NCBI GenBank assembly: GCA_934692625.1
Contig: CAKUUC010000001.1
Location: forward strand, 124,001 to 188,000
DNA length: 64,000 bases
Source of the DNA: an uncultured Candidatus Melainabacteria bacterium
Lineage (GTDB): Bacteria > Cyanobacteriota > Vampirovibrionia > Gastranaerophilales > Gastranaerophilaceae
Reading direction: 5' to 3'
Shown here piece by piece: positions 53,064 through 61,643 of this stretch (positions are counted from its first letter, which is position 1; every line of letters starts with the position of its first letter). The notes under the pieces were generated by a model. It did no database searches and had not been told where the DNA came from. It was given only the letters and a program-made list of their open reading frames with translations. Both the position numbers and the translations under genes were made by a program.

Positions 53064-53730
53064 AACCATCTTTCATTGCGGTTGCAACAGCTTTAGAACG
53101 GGTTTTTACGTATAGTTTTTGCAGAATGTTATGCACGTGAGTTTTTGTTGTTGCAAGTGTAATTACTAATTTTTTAGAAATTTGCGGATTCTTTAATCCT
53201 TCAACTAATAGTGCAAGAACTTCCATTTCACGTTCAGTAAGTCCATATAAATTCTTACCTTTTTGATAATTTATTCCACTCAATCTGGAATCTGTTTGGT
53301 TTGCTTTTCTGATATTAGACAACACAACACGCGCTATAGCCGGATCAAGCCAGCCAACACCTTCACTAACCGCTTTTATTGCCGAAATTGTTTGTTCTGA
53401 AGTTGCACCTTTTGTAATATATCCATCTGCACCGGCAGCAAATGAATCCAAAATGTCGTCTTCGTTATCACGAGAAGTATTCATCAAAACTTTAATTTCA
53501 GGCATTGAATTTTTGATTTTTCTAGTAGCCTCAATACCGTCAATAGTTGGCAAACCAATGTCCATGATTACCAAGTCTGGTTTCAATTCTAAGGCTTGTT
53601 CAACACCTTCCAAACCGTCAGCTGCTGCGCCCAGTACTTCGATAGAGTCATTGTTTGATAAAGCGAATGACAAACCCATTCTTGTCATGTCGTGATCTTC
53701 GATAATTGTAACTTTTACAGTGTCTGACAT
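53056..53730 (-). CDS. NarL/FixJ-type response regulator
   Basis: A 224-residue two-component regulator. The receiver domain has Glu-Asp-His near residue 14, phospho-acceptor Asp in Val-Ile-Met-Asp-Ile-Gly-Leu-Pro near 58, and Thr and Lys at the usual sites (Ser-Arg, Lys-Gly). The LuxR-type HTH is at about 155-220 (Leu-Thr-Glu-Arg-Glu-Met-Glu-Val-Leu, then Thr-Thr-Lys-Thr-His-Val-His-Asn-Ile-Leu). I take the ATG at 53730, after AAAAGG, over an upstream GTG. Likely partner of the hybrid kinase upstream. Confidence 0.95.
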   Translation of the reverse strand: MSDTVKVTIIEDHDMTRMGLSFALSNNDSIEVLGAAADGLEGVEQALELKPDLVIMDIGLPTIDGIEATRKIKNSMPEIKVLMNTSRDNEDDILDSFAAGADGYITKGATSEQTISAIKAVSEGVGWLDPAIARVVLSNIRKANQTDSRLSGINYQKGKNLYGLTEREMEVLALLVEGLKNPQISKKLVITLATTKTHVHNILQKLYVKTRSKAVATAMKDGLV

Positions 53731-53744
53731 TGTTTTCACCTTTT

Positions 53745-55325
53745 CTATATTCTTGATAGTGTAACTACATTTGTTAGTAGGAATGAGAATTCACTACCTT
53801 TATTTACTTTACTTTCAACCCAAATTTTTCCGCCATGGGCTTCAATGATTTGTCTTGACAAGTACAAACCTAATCCTGTACCGGTTGAGCGTTTTTTCCC
53901 TGTTCCTTGAGAAAATCTCATAAATAAGTGCGGAAGATCTTCTTTTGGAATTCCGTTTCCGTTATCTGTAACCGAGAATAATAAATCTTTAGAAACAATT
54001 TTGGCGTGAATATCTATAGTTCCACCTTTATTTGTGTAATTTAGTGCGTTACCGCAAAGATTAATTATTACTCGCTTAATTTCTGCTCTATCTGCATCAA
54101 TAAGTGTTTCATCATCGAAATCACAGTGCAAATTGAATGTAATATCTTTTTTCTTGGATAGAGGTTCTAATTCATCATAGCATTGCTTAATTAGGTCTTT
54201 TATGTTGAATACAGTTTTGCATAGCGATAATTTACCGCTTTCAAATCGGTAAACTTCAAGTAAAGCATTAACTAAACCGAGTAGGTCTTCGTTACTTTGC
54301 AACATTGTTGATAATAGCACTTTTTGTTGGTCTTTAAGTTCGCCTAAAGAACCGTCAATAAAGAATTTTAATGTTTGAATTGCTGCAAGTAGCGGAGTTC
54401 GCAAATCGTGAGTTAATGTTGCAATAAAATCATCTCTTAATCGTTCTGTTTCTTTTTGAACGCTGAAATTTCGGATTACTCCGACAAATTTTTCAATATC
54501 TGAGTCATCGCTAGATAAAGTTGCAAAATTAATCTCAACTGGTATTGCTTCGTTTGTAATGACATTTCTTATATATAAATCTCTCAATAAAAATTCTGAA
54601 TTTTCGCAAGATAGCCCTAAAATAGTACTTTTTACTGCTGATTTTTGCGCTTTGTTAAATTTTGGATTATCAGTATACGCAATTTCTTGAATTTTCATTT
54701 TTTGAATTGCTTCTGCTGATAGTCCAACCATATTTTCACATGCCGGATTAACTTGTTCAATATTGCCTTTGGCATCAATTATTATAATCCCGTCGGCGCA
54801 ATAGTTAATAATTCCGGATAGTTTTTGATTAGCAATAGTTAATTCTTTGGTGCGCTCTGCAACTATTACTTCCAATTTATCTGAATATTCTTGTAACTTT
54901 GCTTTAGCTTCTTCCAGTTGAGAAATTTTTTCTCTCAAATTTGCTAATAAATGACTTCTTTCAATACCATTTTTGATATTCATAACGAGGTCATCATTGT
55001 CCCACGGCTTTTCTATATATTTGTAAACGCCGATTTCATTGATGGTTTTTATCGCATTTTCTTTATCTGCGTATGCTGTTAGCAAAATCATACTGACTTC
55101 AGGGTATAGTTTTTTTGCTTCACGCAGAAACTCCAAACCGTTCATTTCAGGCATTAAAAAGTCTGAAATAATCAGGTCGGGAGTTTCTTTTTTTAGATAA
55201 TCAAGAGCATCTAACGGGTTATTAAAAACAACCACGTCGGTGAAACCCTCAATTTTCATCAAAGTTGAAAATGTTGAGGTGAGCATCTTTTCGTCATCAA
55301 CATATACTATTTTCCCTAAATTCAT
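53745..55325 (-). CDS. receiver-PAS-histidine kinase hybrid
   Basis: A 526-residue soluble kinase. An N-terminal receiver (residues 1-120, Asp in Leu-Ile-Ile-Ser-Asp-Phe-Leu-Met-Pro), a coiled coil (130-165), a PAS domain (about 170-285, Ile-Ile-Asn-Tyr-Cys-Ala-Asp-Gly-Ile), HisKA with Leu-Thr-His-Asp-Leu-Arg-Thr-Pro-Leu, and HATPase_c with Asn-Leu-Cys-Gly-Asn-Ala, Asp-Asn-Gly-Asn-Gly-Ile and Gly-Thr-Gly-Leu-Gly-Leu. No membrane segment, so the signal is cytoplasmic or comes through the receiver. Operon: kinase, regulator, exported protein. Confidence 0.95.
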   Translation of the reverse strand: MNLGKIVYVDDEKMLTSTFSTLMKIEGFTDVVVFNNPLDALDYLKKETPDLIISDFLMPEMNGLEFLREAKKLYPEVSMILLTAYADKENAIKTINEIGVYKYIEKPWDNDDLVMNIKNGIERSHLLANLREKISQLEEAKAKLQEYSDKLEVIVAERTKELTIANQKLSGIINYCADGIIIIDAKGNIEQVNPACENMVGLSAEAIQKMKIQEIAYTDNPKFNKAQKSAVKSTILGLSCENSEFLLRDLYIRNVITNEAIPVEINFATLSSDDSDIEKFVGVIRNFSVQKETERLRDDFIATLTHDLRTPLLAAIQTLKFFIDGSLGELKDQQKVLLSTMLQSNEDLLGLVNALLEVYRFESGKLSLCKTVFNIKDLIKQCYDELEPLSKKKDITFNLHCDFDDETLIDADRAEIKRVIINLCGNALNYTNKGGTIDIHAKIVSKDLLFSVTDNGNGIPKEDLPHLFMRFSQGTGKKRSTGTGLGLYLSRQIIEAHGGKIWVESKVNKGSEFSFLLTNVVTLSRI

Positions 55326-55412
55326 AATTATATAATAGTTTATATTGCAAAAATAAACAAATTAGTTACAAAATTGCAATATTTCTAAATATATTGGGAT
55401 ATTTTGTGATGG

Positions 55413-55922
55413 TTACAAATAAATTTTCTGGTGATATTCTCTTTTTTGTAATTCTCTGTCAATCAAGTATAATGCTGATTTTTCGGCTCCGAAAGTTTTT
55501 AATCTTGCAATAATTTTAGAAACTTGGGCTTCTTCTTCGATTTGTTCTCTCAAATAGCCGTCGATGAAGTTTCTTGTTGCCAAATCACATTCTCCTTCAG
55601 TTAGTGTTGCAACTTTATCAATAGATGCCGTGATTGCTCGTTCATGTTGGTAAATTTGTTCAAATATTGCTTGAGGACTTGACATGTCAAACATTGGTGT
55701 TGCAATTTGATTTAGATGGATTTGTGAATTTCTGCCTATCACGTATTCAAATAAAATCATTCCATGGTCAATTTCTTCTTTGGATTGAACTTTTGTCCAG
55801 TTAGCGAAACCATACAAACCAATTTCAGCAAAATAAGCAGACATTGAAAGATATAAATATGAGGAATAAAATTCCTTATTAATTTGTTCGTTAAGAATGT
55901 CCCTGATTTTATCACTAATCAT
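55413..55922 (-). CDS. ferritin (bacterial FtnA type)
   Basis: A 169-residue ferritin that stores iron. Diiron-site residues appear in Glu-Phe-Tyr-Ser-Ser-Tyr-Leu-Tyr-Leu near residue 17, Lys-Glu-Glu-Ile-Asp-His (Glu, His) and Leu-Arg-Glu-Gln-Ile-Glu-Glu-Glu-Ala near 130. The start at 55922 follows AAAGGAGA; 26 extra upstream residues do not fit the family. It lies 13 bases after desulfoferrodoxin, so they are co-transcribed, coupling superoxide removal to iron storage. Confidence 0.95.
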   Translation of the reverse strand: MISDKIRDILNEQINKEFYSSYLYLSMSAYFAEIGLYGFANWTKVQSKEEIDHGMILFEYVIGRNSQIHLNQIATPMFDMSSPQAIFEQIYQHERAITASIDKVATLTEGECDLATRNFIDGYLREQIEEEAQVSKIIARLKTFGAEKSALYLIDRELQKREYHQKIYL

Positions 55923-55935
55923 TTTTTCTCCTTTG

Positions 55936-56328
55936 TTAAATAAATTTTGCTTCCCACAAACCGTGAACATTACACATTGCAACAGCTCTTTCAATTTCAA
56001 AGCAAATTGGCACTCTCATTTTAGGTTCATCGTTCGGGTTAAGATATCTTCTCATTATTTTCTTGTTTCCTTTCGAATATACTTCAATAAATTCAATATA
56101 ATGTTCTTTTTCCATCGGATGAGGGGTTTCGCTGATAACGATTTCTTGGTAATCATCAGTTTTGTTCAAGACCGGCAAATGGTGTTCAAAATGTGCATCT
56201 TCATTTTGGTGAGGAGTTAAAAGTTCCATCGGTTCATTACAACAAACCAGTTCTCCAGCACCTTCTTGTACAACTTCGACTAATGCTCCGCAAATGTTAC
56301 ATTTATAAAATTCAAAATTTTGACTCAT
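55936..56328 (-). CDS. desulfoferrodoxin / superoxide reductase
   Basis: A 130-residue class I (2Fe) superoxide reductase. The N-terminal rubredoxin-like Dx centre has Cys-Asn-Ile-Cys and Cys-Cys-Asn-Glu-Pro-Met. The catalytic centre has His-His-Leu-Pro, Pro-His-Pro-Met-Glu-Lys-Glu-His and Cys-Asn-Val-His-Gly-Leu-Trp, giving the His4-Cys site. It reduces superoxide to peroxide without making oxygen, typical of anaerobes. AAGGAGAT precedes the ATG at 56328. Confidence 0.95.
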   Translation of the reverse strand: MSQNFEFYKCNICGALVEVVQEGAGELVCCNEPMELLTPHQNEDAHFEHHLPVLNKTDDYQEIVISETPHPMEKEHYIEFIEVYSKGNKKIMRRYLNPNDEPKMRVPICFEIERAVAMCNVHGLWEAKFI

Positions 56329-56411
56329 AAGACAAAATCTCCTTTCACGGATAATATTAAGCCTTAACAAATTTTTCTCATTCTCCAAGCGGACAATTCT
56401 TAATATAATAC

Positions 56412-56440
56412 TGGACGTTAAACTATTTGTATGTTATGAT
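56412..56440 (+). promoter_or_regulatory. SRP RNA promoter
   Basis: TGGACG, a 17-base spacer and an extended -10 TGT-TATGAT (56435-56440). The predicted start, seven bases on, is exactly the first G of the RNA at 56447. Confidence 0.75.
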
Positions 56441-56446
56441 ACTTTT

Positions 56447-56700
56447 GCCGTGTTCCATGGGGTGTTGCGAGCCCTCGACCCGAAGCTAATGCGGGGTGCA
56501 GAGCCTGTTGTGAGGGTTCTATGAATGCGTTGAAATTATATATGATCTGTGAAGTCGAAGTTAAGATGGCACAAACTTTCGAACCGTGTCAGGGGAGAAA
56601 TCCAGCAGCACTAAGATTTGCTTTGTGGGTGTTTTAATCTTCGGTGGAGAAAGTATATGAGGACAGTGTGTTGGTAGGTTTCGATAGACAGTGACACGGC
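56447..56700 (+). ncRNA. ffs: signal recognition particle RNA, large (Alu-domain) type
   Basis: About 254 nt whose ends pair (GCCGTGTT / GACACGGC). Near the 3' half, GTGTCAGGGGAG and CCAGCAGCACTAA match the Ffh-binding helix-8 region of bacterial SRP RNA. The 5' part aligns with the Bacillus scRNA Alu-domain pattern (GGGG-x-TTGCGAGCCCT...ACCCG...GCGGG). The S-domain stem has GTTGTGAGGG and similar pairing. The RNA thus looks like the large type with an Alu domain, not the roughly 100-nt 4.5S form. It takes up most of the gap between desulfoferrodoxin and argS. Confidence 0.85.
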
Positions 56701-56702
56701 AA

Positions 56703-56743
56703 AATAAAAAGCATCTTCTTTTTGAAGGTGCTTTTTATTTATA
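56703..56743 (+). terminator. terminator after the SRP RNA
   Basis: AAATAAAAAGCATCTTC / GAAGGTGCTTTTTATTT hairpin with one G-T pair and a T-rich tail. It also ends argS from the other strand. Confidence 0.85.
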
Positions 56744-56775
56744 TAATATTTGCTGATTTTCTTTTTTTAGTTAAA

Positions 56776-58515
56776 TTACATTCTTTCAGGTGCTGTAACT
56801 GCAAGAATTCTCAATGCGTTAGCAAGTACTGTTCTGAATGCCCAAACTAAAATTAATCTTGATTTAGTCAATTCTATATCATCAGTTATTACTCTGGTTG
56901 AATTGTAGAATGAATGGAATTCAGATGCCAAATCTTGTACATATCTGCAGATTGTATAAACTTGTCTTGCTTCTGCAGAATTCTTGATTAACGGTTTAAA
57001 TTCTTCAAATTTCAAAATCAATTTTCTGGCATCTTTGACTGACAATTCTGCAATCTTTTGGTCAAAGTTTTCTGTCAACTTTTCAAATTCATCTTTAGTT
57101 AATATTGCAGGTATTGTTTTGCCGGATTCAGTATCAATTTTATCGGTTGTAACGTTTCTGATAATAGAGCACGCTCTTGCGTGAGCATATTGTACATAAA
57201 ATACAGGGTTTTCATCAGATTTTGTTTTTGCAAGTTCAATATCGAAATCCAAAGTTGTGTCGATATTTCTCATTGACATCCAAAATCTTGTTGCATCAAC
57301 ACCAACTTCGTCAATCAAATCTTCCAAAGTAACCATATTTTTACGTTTGCCCATACGAACTTCGTTACCATTGATTACAAGGTTAACTAATTGTCCTAGT
57401 AAAACTTCCAACTTATCAGGATTATAGCCAAGTGCCTCAATTGATGCTTTAACACGAGCAACGTAACCATGGTGGTCTGCACCCCAAATGTTAATCATTC
57501 TGTCAAATCCACGTTGTAATTTGTCAATATGGTATGCAATATCAGCGGTTAAATAAGTATTTGAACCATCTGCTTTTTTGATTACACGGTCTTGGTCATC
57601 GCCGTAATCAGACGATTTGAACCATTGCGCACCTTCTTTTTCATAAATTTTTCCGCTATCACGGAGTTTTTGTACACATTTTTCAACTTTTCCTGATTTA
57701 TGCAAAGATAGTTCTGAATAAAATTTATCAAACTTAACTCTAAAATTGTCAAGTAAATCACGTTGAACTTTTTCTTCGTAATTTTTTGCATAATCACAAA
57801 ACTCTTGTAAATCAATTTTATCTAAATCATTGTTTACAGAATTCAATAAGTCTTTTTTATCAACTAAAAATTTCTTAGCAACTGGGATTAAATAATCTCC
57901 AGGGTAGTAATTTTTTCTTTCAGTTTCATCTTCTGGAAAATCAACTTTTTCACCCAATTCTTGACGAATTCTTATAATCAAAGAACGACCAAGTTTTTGA
58001 ATTTGAGAACCTGCATCGTTGATGTAGAATTCTTGATAAACATCATGTCCATAAAATTTTAGTAGGTTTGCCAAAGCACTTCCCATTGCAGCCCAGCGTC
58101 CGTGTCCAATATGGAAAGGACCTGTAGGGTTTGCTGAAATATATTCAAGAATAATTTTTTCTTTTTCAATATTTTCAGGACGACCGAATTCTTCTCTTTT
58201 GTCCATAATTTCTTTGAGCAAATTAACAAGTAGAGATTCTCCTGCTTTGAAGTTGATAAAACCTCCAATAACAGAATATTCAGAATCTTCTTTATCTATA
58301 AACTCCAAAATTCCGTTTGCTATCATCGGTGGTGCAATTCTTGCTACTCTTGCAAGTGATGATACATTGACTGCTAAATCCCCAAAATCAGGATTTTTAG
58401 GTTTTTCTACAATGAGAGAACCTTTTTGGTATTCGCTCATTTGTCCTAATTTACCTTCTTTTATTGCTAATTCTATAGCGTTTTCAATTTTATTTAAAAA
58501 GTAATCTTTTAACAT
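56776..58515 (-). CDS. argS: arginyl-tRNA synthetase
   Basis: A 579-residue class I synthetase. The HIGH motif is in Gly-Pro-Phe-His-Ile-Gly-His-Gly-Arg near residue 130. A degenerate KMSKS-like segment, Met-Gly-Lys-Arg-Lys-Asn-Met-Val, precedes Thr-Leu-Glu-Asp-Leu-Ile-Asp-Glu-Val-Gly. The C-terminal anticodon-binding domain ends Pro-Glu-Arg-Met, as in most ArgS. GAGGTC precedes the ATG. It is followed on the same strand upstream by the phosphohexomutase gene, 49 bases away. Confidence 0.97.
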   Translation of the reverse strand: MLKDYFLNKIENAIELAIKEGKLGQMSEYQKGSLIVEKPKNPDFGDLAVNVSSLARVARIAPPMIANGILEFIDKEDSEYSVIGGFINFKAGESLLVNLLKEIMDKREEFGRPENIEKEKIILEYISANPTGPFHIGHGRWAAMGSALANLLKFYGHDVYQEFYINDAGSQIQKLGRSLIIRIRQELGEKVDFPEDETERKNYYPGDYLIPVAKKFLVDKKDLLNSVNNDLDKIDLQEFCDYAKNYEEKVQRDLLDNFRVKFDKFYSELSLHKSGKVEKCVQKLRDSGKIYEKEGAQWFKSSDYGDDQDRVIKKADGSNTYLTADIAYHIDKLQRGFDRMINIWGADHHGYVARVKASIEALGYNPDKLEVLLGQLVNLVINGNEVRMGKRKNMVTLEDLIDEVGVDATRFWMSMRNIDTTLDFDIELAKTKSDENPVFYVQYAHARACSIIRNVTTDKIDTESGKTIPAILTKDEFEKLTENFDQKIAELSVKDARKLILKFEEFKPLIKNSAEARQVYTICRYVQDLASEFHSFYNSTRVITDDIELTKSRLILVWAFRTVLANALRILAVTAPERM

Positions 58516-58564
58516 ACTGACCTCATTTATTTTATTAGTAATAATTTCATTTTATCAAAAATAT

Positions 58565-60841
58565 TTAAAAATCGTATTCAGGAATTTCAAATTTTTCATT
58601 ATTTGCATCTTTATCAACAAATGCTAAATAATGTTCCATTGCATTTTGTTTACAATTTTCATAATCTGATTCCGGTACATATTTACAGTGTAATTCTGTT
58701 CTATCACCGGAGTAGTTTCCTAATACGGTTGCATATTTTTCAATATCATCTTTATTTAATCCACCACCGTAGGCTTTTGTTTTTGCATCTGTTCCTGATG
58801 GTCTGATTTCAATATATTTGTCTGTAAATTCTAAATATGTTCCATCTCCGACAAATTTTATGGATTTTAAATTATCGAATGTTAAACCGTCATTTTTAAA
58901 TTTATCATTTAGAATTTCTTTAATCTTTTCAAGTGTTATTTTATTGTTTCTTTTTGCAATAGCAAGACTTAAATAGAACATGTCATTTTTTGTTCTAAGT
59001 GCTTCGCCTGCAACTTTTGATTTTTTTAATTTTTCAATATCAGGTTCTGATTCGTTGTAGTACGCAATATCAACTCGTGTATCAAATTTTCCTGTAATGT
59101 TATTATCTTTTATAACATTGTCAAAGTTTTGAGATAATGTTTTATTTTCATTTTTTAGAGAGGCAACAAGAGCGGAAGCGACAATTATTGCTTCTGTTGC
59201 GCTTTTTTCTCTCATTGCAACTGCAGCTCTTCCGTGTTGAGATTTGATTAAATCTTCTGTACCCATAATCATTCCGCCGGATTCTTCTCCGCCGAATAGC
59301 AAACGAGGATTTACACCTAGGTTGATAGAATTGCCGAATACATCATCAATAATAACTTCTTCATTCGGTGAATTTTTAAGTTTTAGTTCAACTTTTTTCA
59401 TTATGTTTGCAATTTCTTTGAACCCGACAGGAACATTAACTACATTAACACCGTTGTTTTTTGCCCATTCGTCCCAAGACAATGCAGAGGCTGTCGTTTT
59501 TATCATAAATCGTGGATGATTGTTCCATAGATTTTCTGCTTTAAGTTGTTTAGCCCAAAAATCAAACAACATCATAAACGCTTGATTTGCAGTGAAAACG
59601 GTCAATACCTTTTCATCATTAAGTTTGATATAATCAATGCCTAATCTGTTCAATTCCTCAACCCTATCAATACTTTCGGTTTGAGTAATTGTTAATCTGT
59701 CATGATCAGGATCTGTAATCAAAACTACTGTTCCTGTCGGGTATTTTGAAAGTTTTTCATCGTATTTCATTGTTTCTATAACCGGAAAATATTTTGTACC
59801 ATCCGTTTTTTTAGCAAGAACAGTTGCATCAACAGAATAATCATAGAATGCTTTTTCACCTTTTGGTGTAACGTCATATTTGCCGATAGAGTGGAAAAAT
59901 GGATCTTCTTCAATATTAAACCAGTCATATTTGTTTTCTATTCCTAGTTTATGCAATACTCTTGATAATGTTCTATAAGCAGAACCGCCTACGTTTTCGA
60001 TGACGATTTTTGAATCAAAATTTTTGATTAAATTTAAGTTAATATCTTTTGCTACGCCTGTTTGTAAATATTCAACATATAAATTTACTCCATCATCAAG
60101 TTTTTTCATGACATCTTGATTTATTAATGGGTTATCAATTGCTGCTAATTTTATTTCGTAAGAACCTTTGCTTTCAATGATATCAAATATTTCACGAATT
60201 TTATTTACAAACTCCATAGATTCTTCCGGTAAATATTGACTACCTTGAGAATTCAAATCCTTTGTAGCGTTTTTGACCGAAATTCCATGACTTGATGTGA
60301 TATATTCACCGCCGAGTAAATCGAGTTTGAATGCCAAAAATGAAGCGAGCCAAATCGGAATAGTTTGTTTTTCGTTAGGAACCAAGGTTTGAATTCCATT
60401 TGCCGCTTGAACTCTTGCAATTGCATCTAAAAACATTTTTGAATTGTATCGAACTTCACAACCTGCAATTTTTACAATTCTTTTATTTGGGTATTTTTCA
60501 TTTGCAACAAGTGCTTTTGCCAAGGTTGCTAAAATAATTCCGACTAAGTTGATTGGAAATCTTGTATCTTGCGGAAATAATATATTTTGTGGTCCTCTAA
60601 TTCCTGCTGTTGAAACTTTTGCTTCTTTTGCGTAATTTTCAAACCATTCTTCAAGATTAAGGCCTTCCGGATTTTTTTCTTTATCGTAAGGTTTTAGGTT
60701 TTCTTTTTTTAGAAAAAATGAAAATTCGCCATCTTCATCAATTTTTATTAAATCCAGATTTTTTATATAGTCAGGTGTTTTATCATAAACACTTTTGAAA
60801 AGTTCGTTTTCTAATTTGTTTTCAGATTTTTTACATTCCAT
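58565..60841 (-). CDS. phosphohexomutase (phosphoglucomutase family), long form
   Basis: A 758-residue alpha-D-phosphohexomutase, some 200 residues longer than most. Motifs in order: Ser-Thr-Ala-Gly-Ile-Arg-Gly-Pro near residue 78, the phosphoserine loop Thr-Ser-Ser-His-Gly (usual form Thr-Ala-Ser-His-Asn-Pro), the Mg loop Asp-Pro-Asp-His-Asp-Arg, the sugar loop Gly-Gly-Glu-Glu-Ser-Gly-Gly, and Arg-Pro-Ser-Gly-Thr-Asp for phosphate. Extra length lies in the N-terminus and between domains. Whether it uses glucose, mannose or another hexose phosphate cannot be told. AGGAGAG precedes the ATG. Probably co-transcribed with argS. Confidence 0.88.
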   Translation of the reverse strand: MECKKSENKLENELFKSVYDKTPDYIKNLDLIKIDEDGEFSFFLKKENLKPYDKEKNPEGLNLEEWFENYAKEAKVSTAGIRGPQNILFPQDTRFPINLVGIILATLAKALVANEKYPNKRIVKIAGCEVRYNSKMFLDAIARVQAANGIQTLVPNEKQTIPIWLASFLAFKLDLLGGEYITSSHGISVKNATKDLNSQGSQYLPEESMEFVNKIREIFDIIESKGSYEIKLAAIDNPLINQDVMKKLDDGVNLYVEYLQTGVAKDINLNLIKNFDSKIVIENVGGSAYRTLSRVLHKLGIENKYDWFNIEEDPFFHSIGKYDVTPKGEKAFYDYSVDATVLAKKTDGTKYFPVIETMKYDEKLSKYPTGTVVLITDPDHDRLTITQTESIDRVEELNRLGIDYIKLNDEKVLTVFTANQAFMMLFDFWAKQLKAENLWNNHPRFMIKTTASALSWDEWAKNNGVNVVNVPVGFKEIANIMKKVELKLKNSPNEEVIIDDVFGNSINLGVNPRLLFGGEESGGMIMGTEDLIKSQHGRAAVAMREKSATEAIIVASALVASLKNENKTLSQNFDNVIKDNNITGKFDTRVDIAYYNESEPDIEKLKKSKVAGEALRTKNDMFYLSLAIAKRNNKITLEKIKEILNDKFKNDGLTFDNLKSIKFVGDGTYLEFTDKYIEIRPSGTDAKTKAYGGGLNKDDIEKYATVLGNYSGDRTELHCKYVPESDYENCKQNAMEHYLAFVDKDANNEKFEIPEYDF

Positions 60842-60951
60842 AAATTATACTCTCCTTACCATATAAAAATAATACAATAAACACAGATTAATAAGTAGAA
60901 TATTAACGTTTTTTATGTATAATGATAGAATAAGACTATGGAGAGCAGATT

Positions 60952-61641
60952 ATGACAAAACAAAAGAAACAGTATTCAGCAAGGAAAGCCTCTCAATTCA
61001 ATAAATGGAGAGCGTTTTTTCAATTTTTGGTTTGTAAAGTAGGGTACATGGTTCGTTTGAAGCTCGTTTATAGAATAGAAGTTCACGGTTTAGAAAATGT
61101 ACCTAAAGATAATAAATATATTATATGTCCAAATCATTTATCAACCTTAGACCCACCTTTGATTTGCGCAGTTATGCCAAGATGTGTTGCATTTATGGCT
61201 AAAAAAGAGTTGTTTGATATTCCGTTTATAAGATGGTGGATTGACTGGCTAGGTGCTTTTTCTGTAAATAGAGAAAGTCTTGGACCATCTACTGTCAAAA
61301 CTGTTCAAACCATTCAAGATAGCGAATGGGTTTTAGGAATGTTTCCGCAAGGAACAAGAGGGGTTCCTGGAGAAATTAAAGGTGTAAATAAAGGTTTTGC
61401 AGGTTTAGCAAAACTAACAAAGTGTAATATTTTACCGGTCGGCATTGTCGGTTCTAATGAGGTTAAACGATTACCTTTTACCGGCAAAATCGTCGTAAAT
61501 ATTGGTAAAATAATCCCTTATGATAAGAATCCGGATGTTGTAAAACAAAAATGGATTGAATCGATTCAAGAACTTACAGGATTTACATATAAAGAAGATG
61601 CAGAAGTAGTAAAAACAGAAGCAGATAAAGGAGCAGTATAG
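60952..61641 (+). CDS. 1-acyl-glycerol-3-phosphate acyltransferase (PlsC), first copy
   Basis: A 229-residue acyltransferase. The catalytic His-x4-Asp is in Asn-His-Leu-Ser-Thr-Leu-Asp-Pro, and the phosphate/glycerol motif is Phe-Pro-Gln-Gly-Thr-Arg. One hydrophobic stretch lies near residue 25-40. It acylates lysophosphatidic acid in membrane lipid synthesis. A TATAAT at 60919-60924 and a GGAGAG ribosome site precede the ATG. It is two bases before a second plsC, in one operon. Confidence 0.93.
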   Translation: MTKQKKQYSARKASQFNKWRAFFQFLVCKVGYMVRLKLVYRIEVHGLENVPKDNKYIICPNHLSTLDPPLICAVMPRCVAFMAKKELFDIPFIRWWIDWLGAFSVNRESLGPSTVKTVQTIQDSEWVLGMFPQGTRGVPGEIKGVNKGFAGLAKLTKCNILPVGIVGSNEVKRLPFTGKIVVNIGKIIPYDKNPDVVKQKWIESIQELTGFTYKEDAEVVKTEADKGAV

Positions 61642-61643
61642 AA

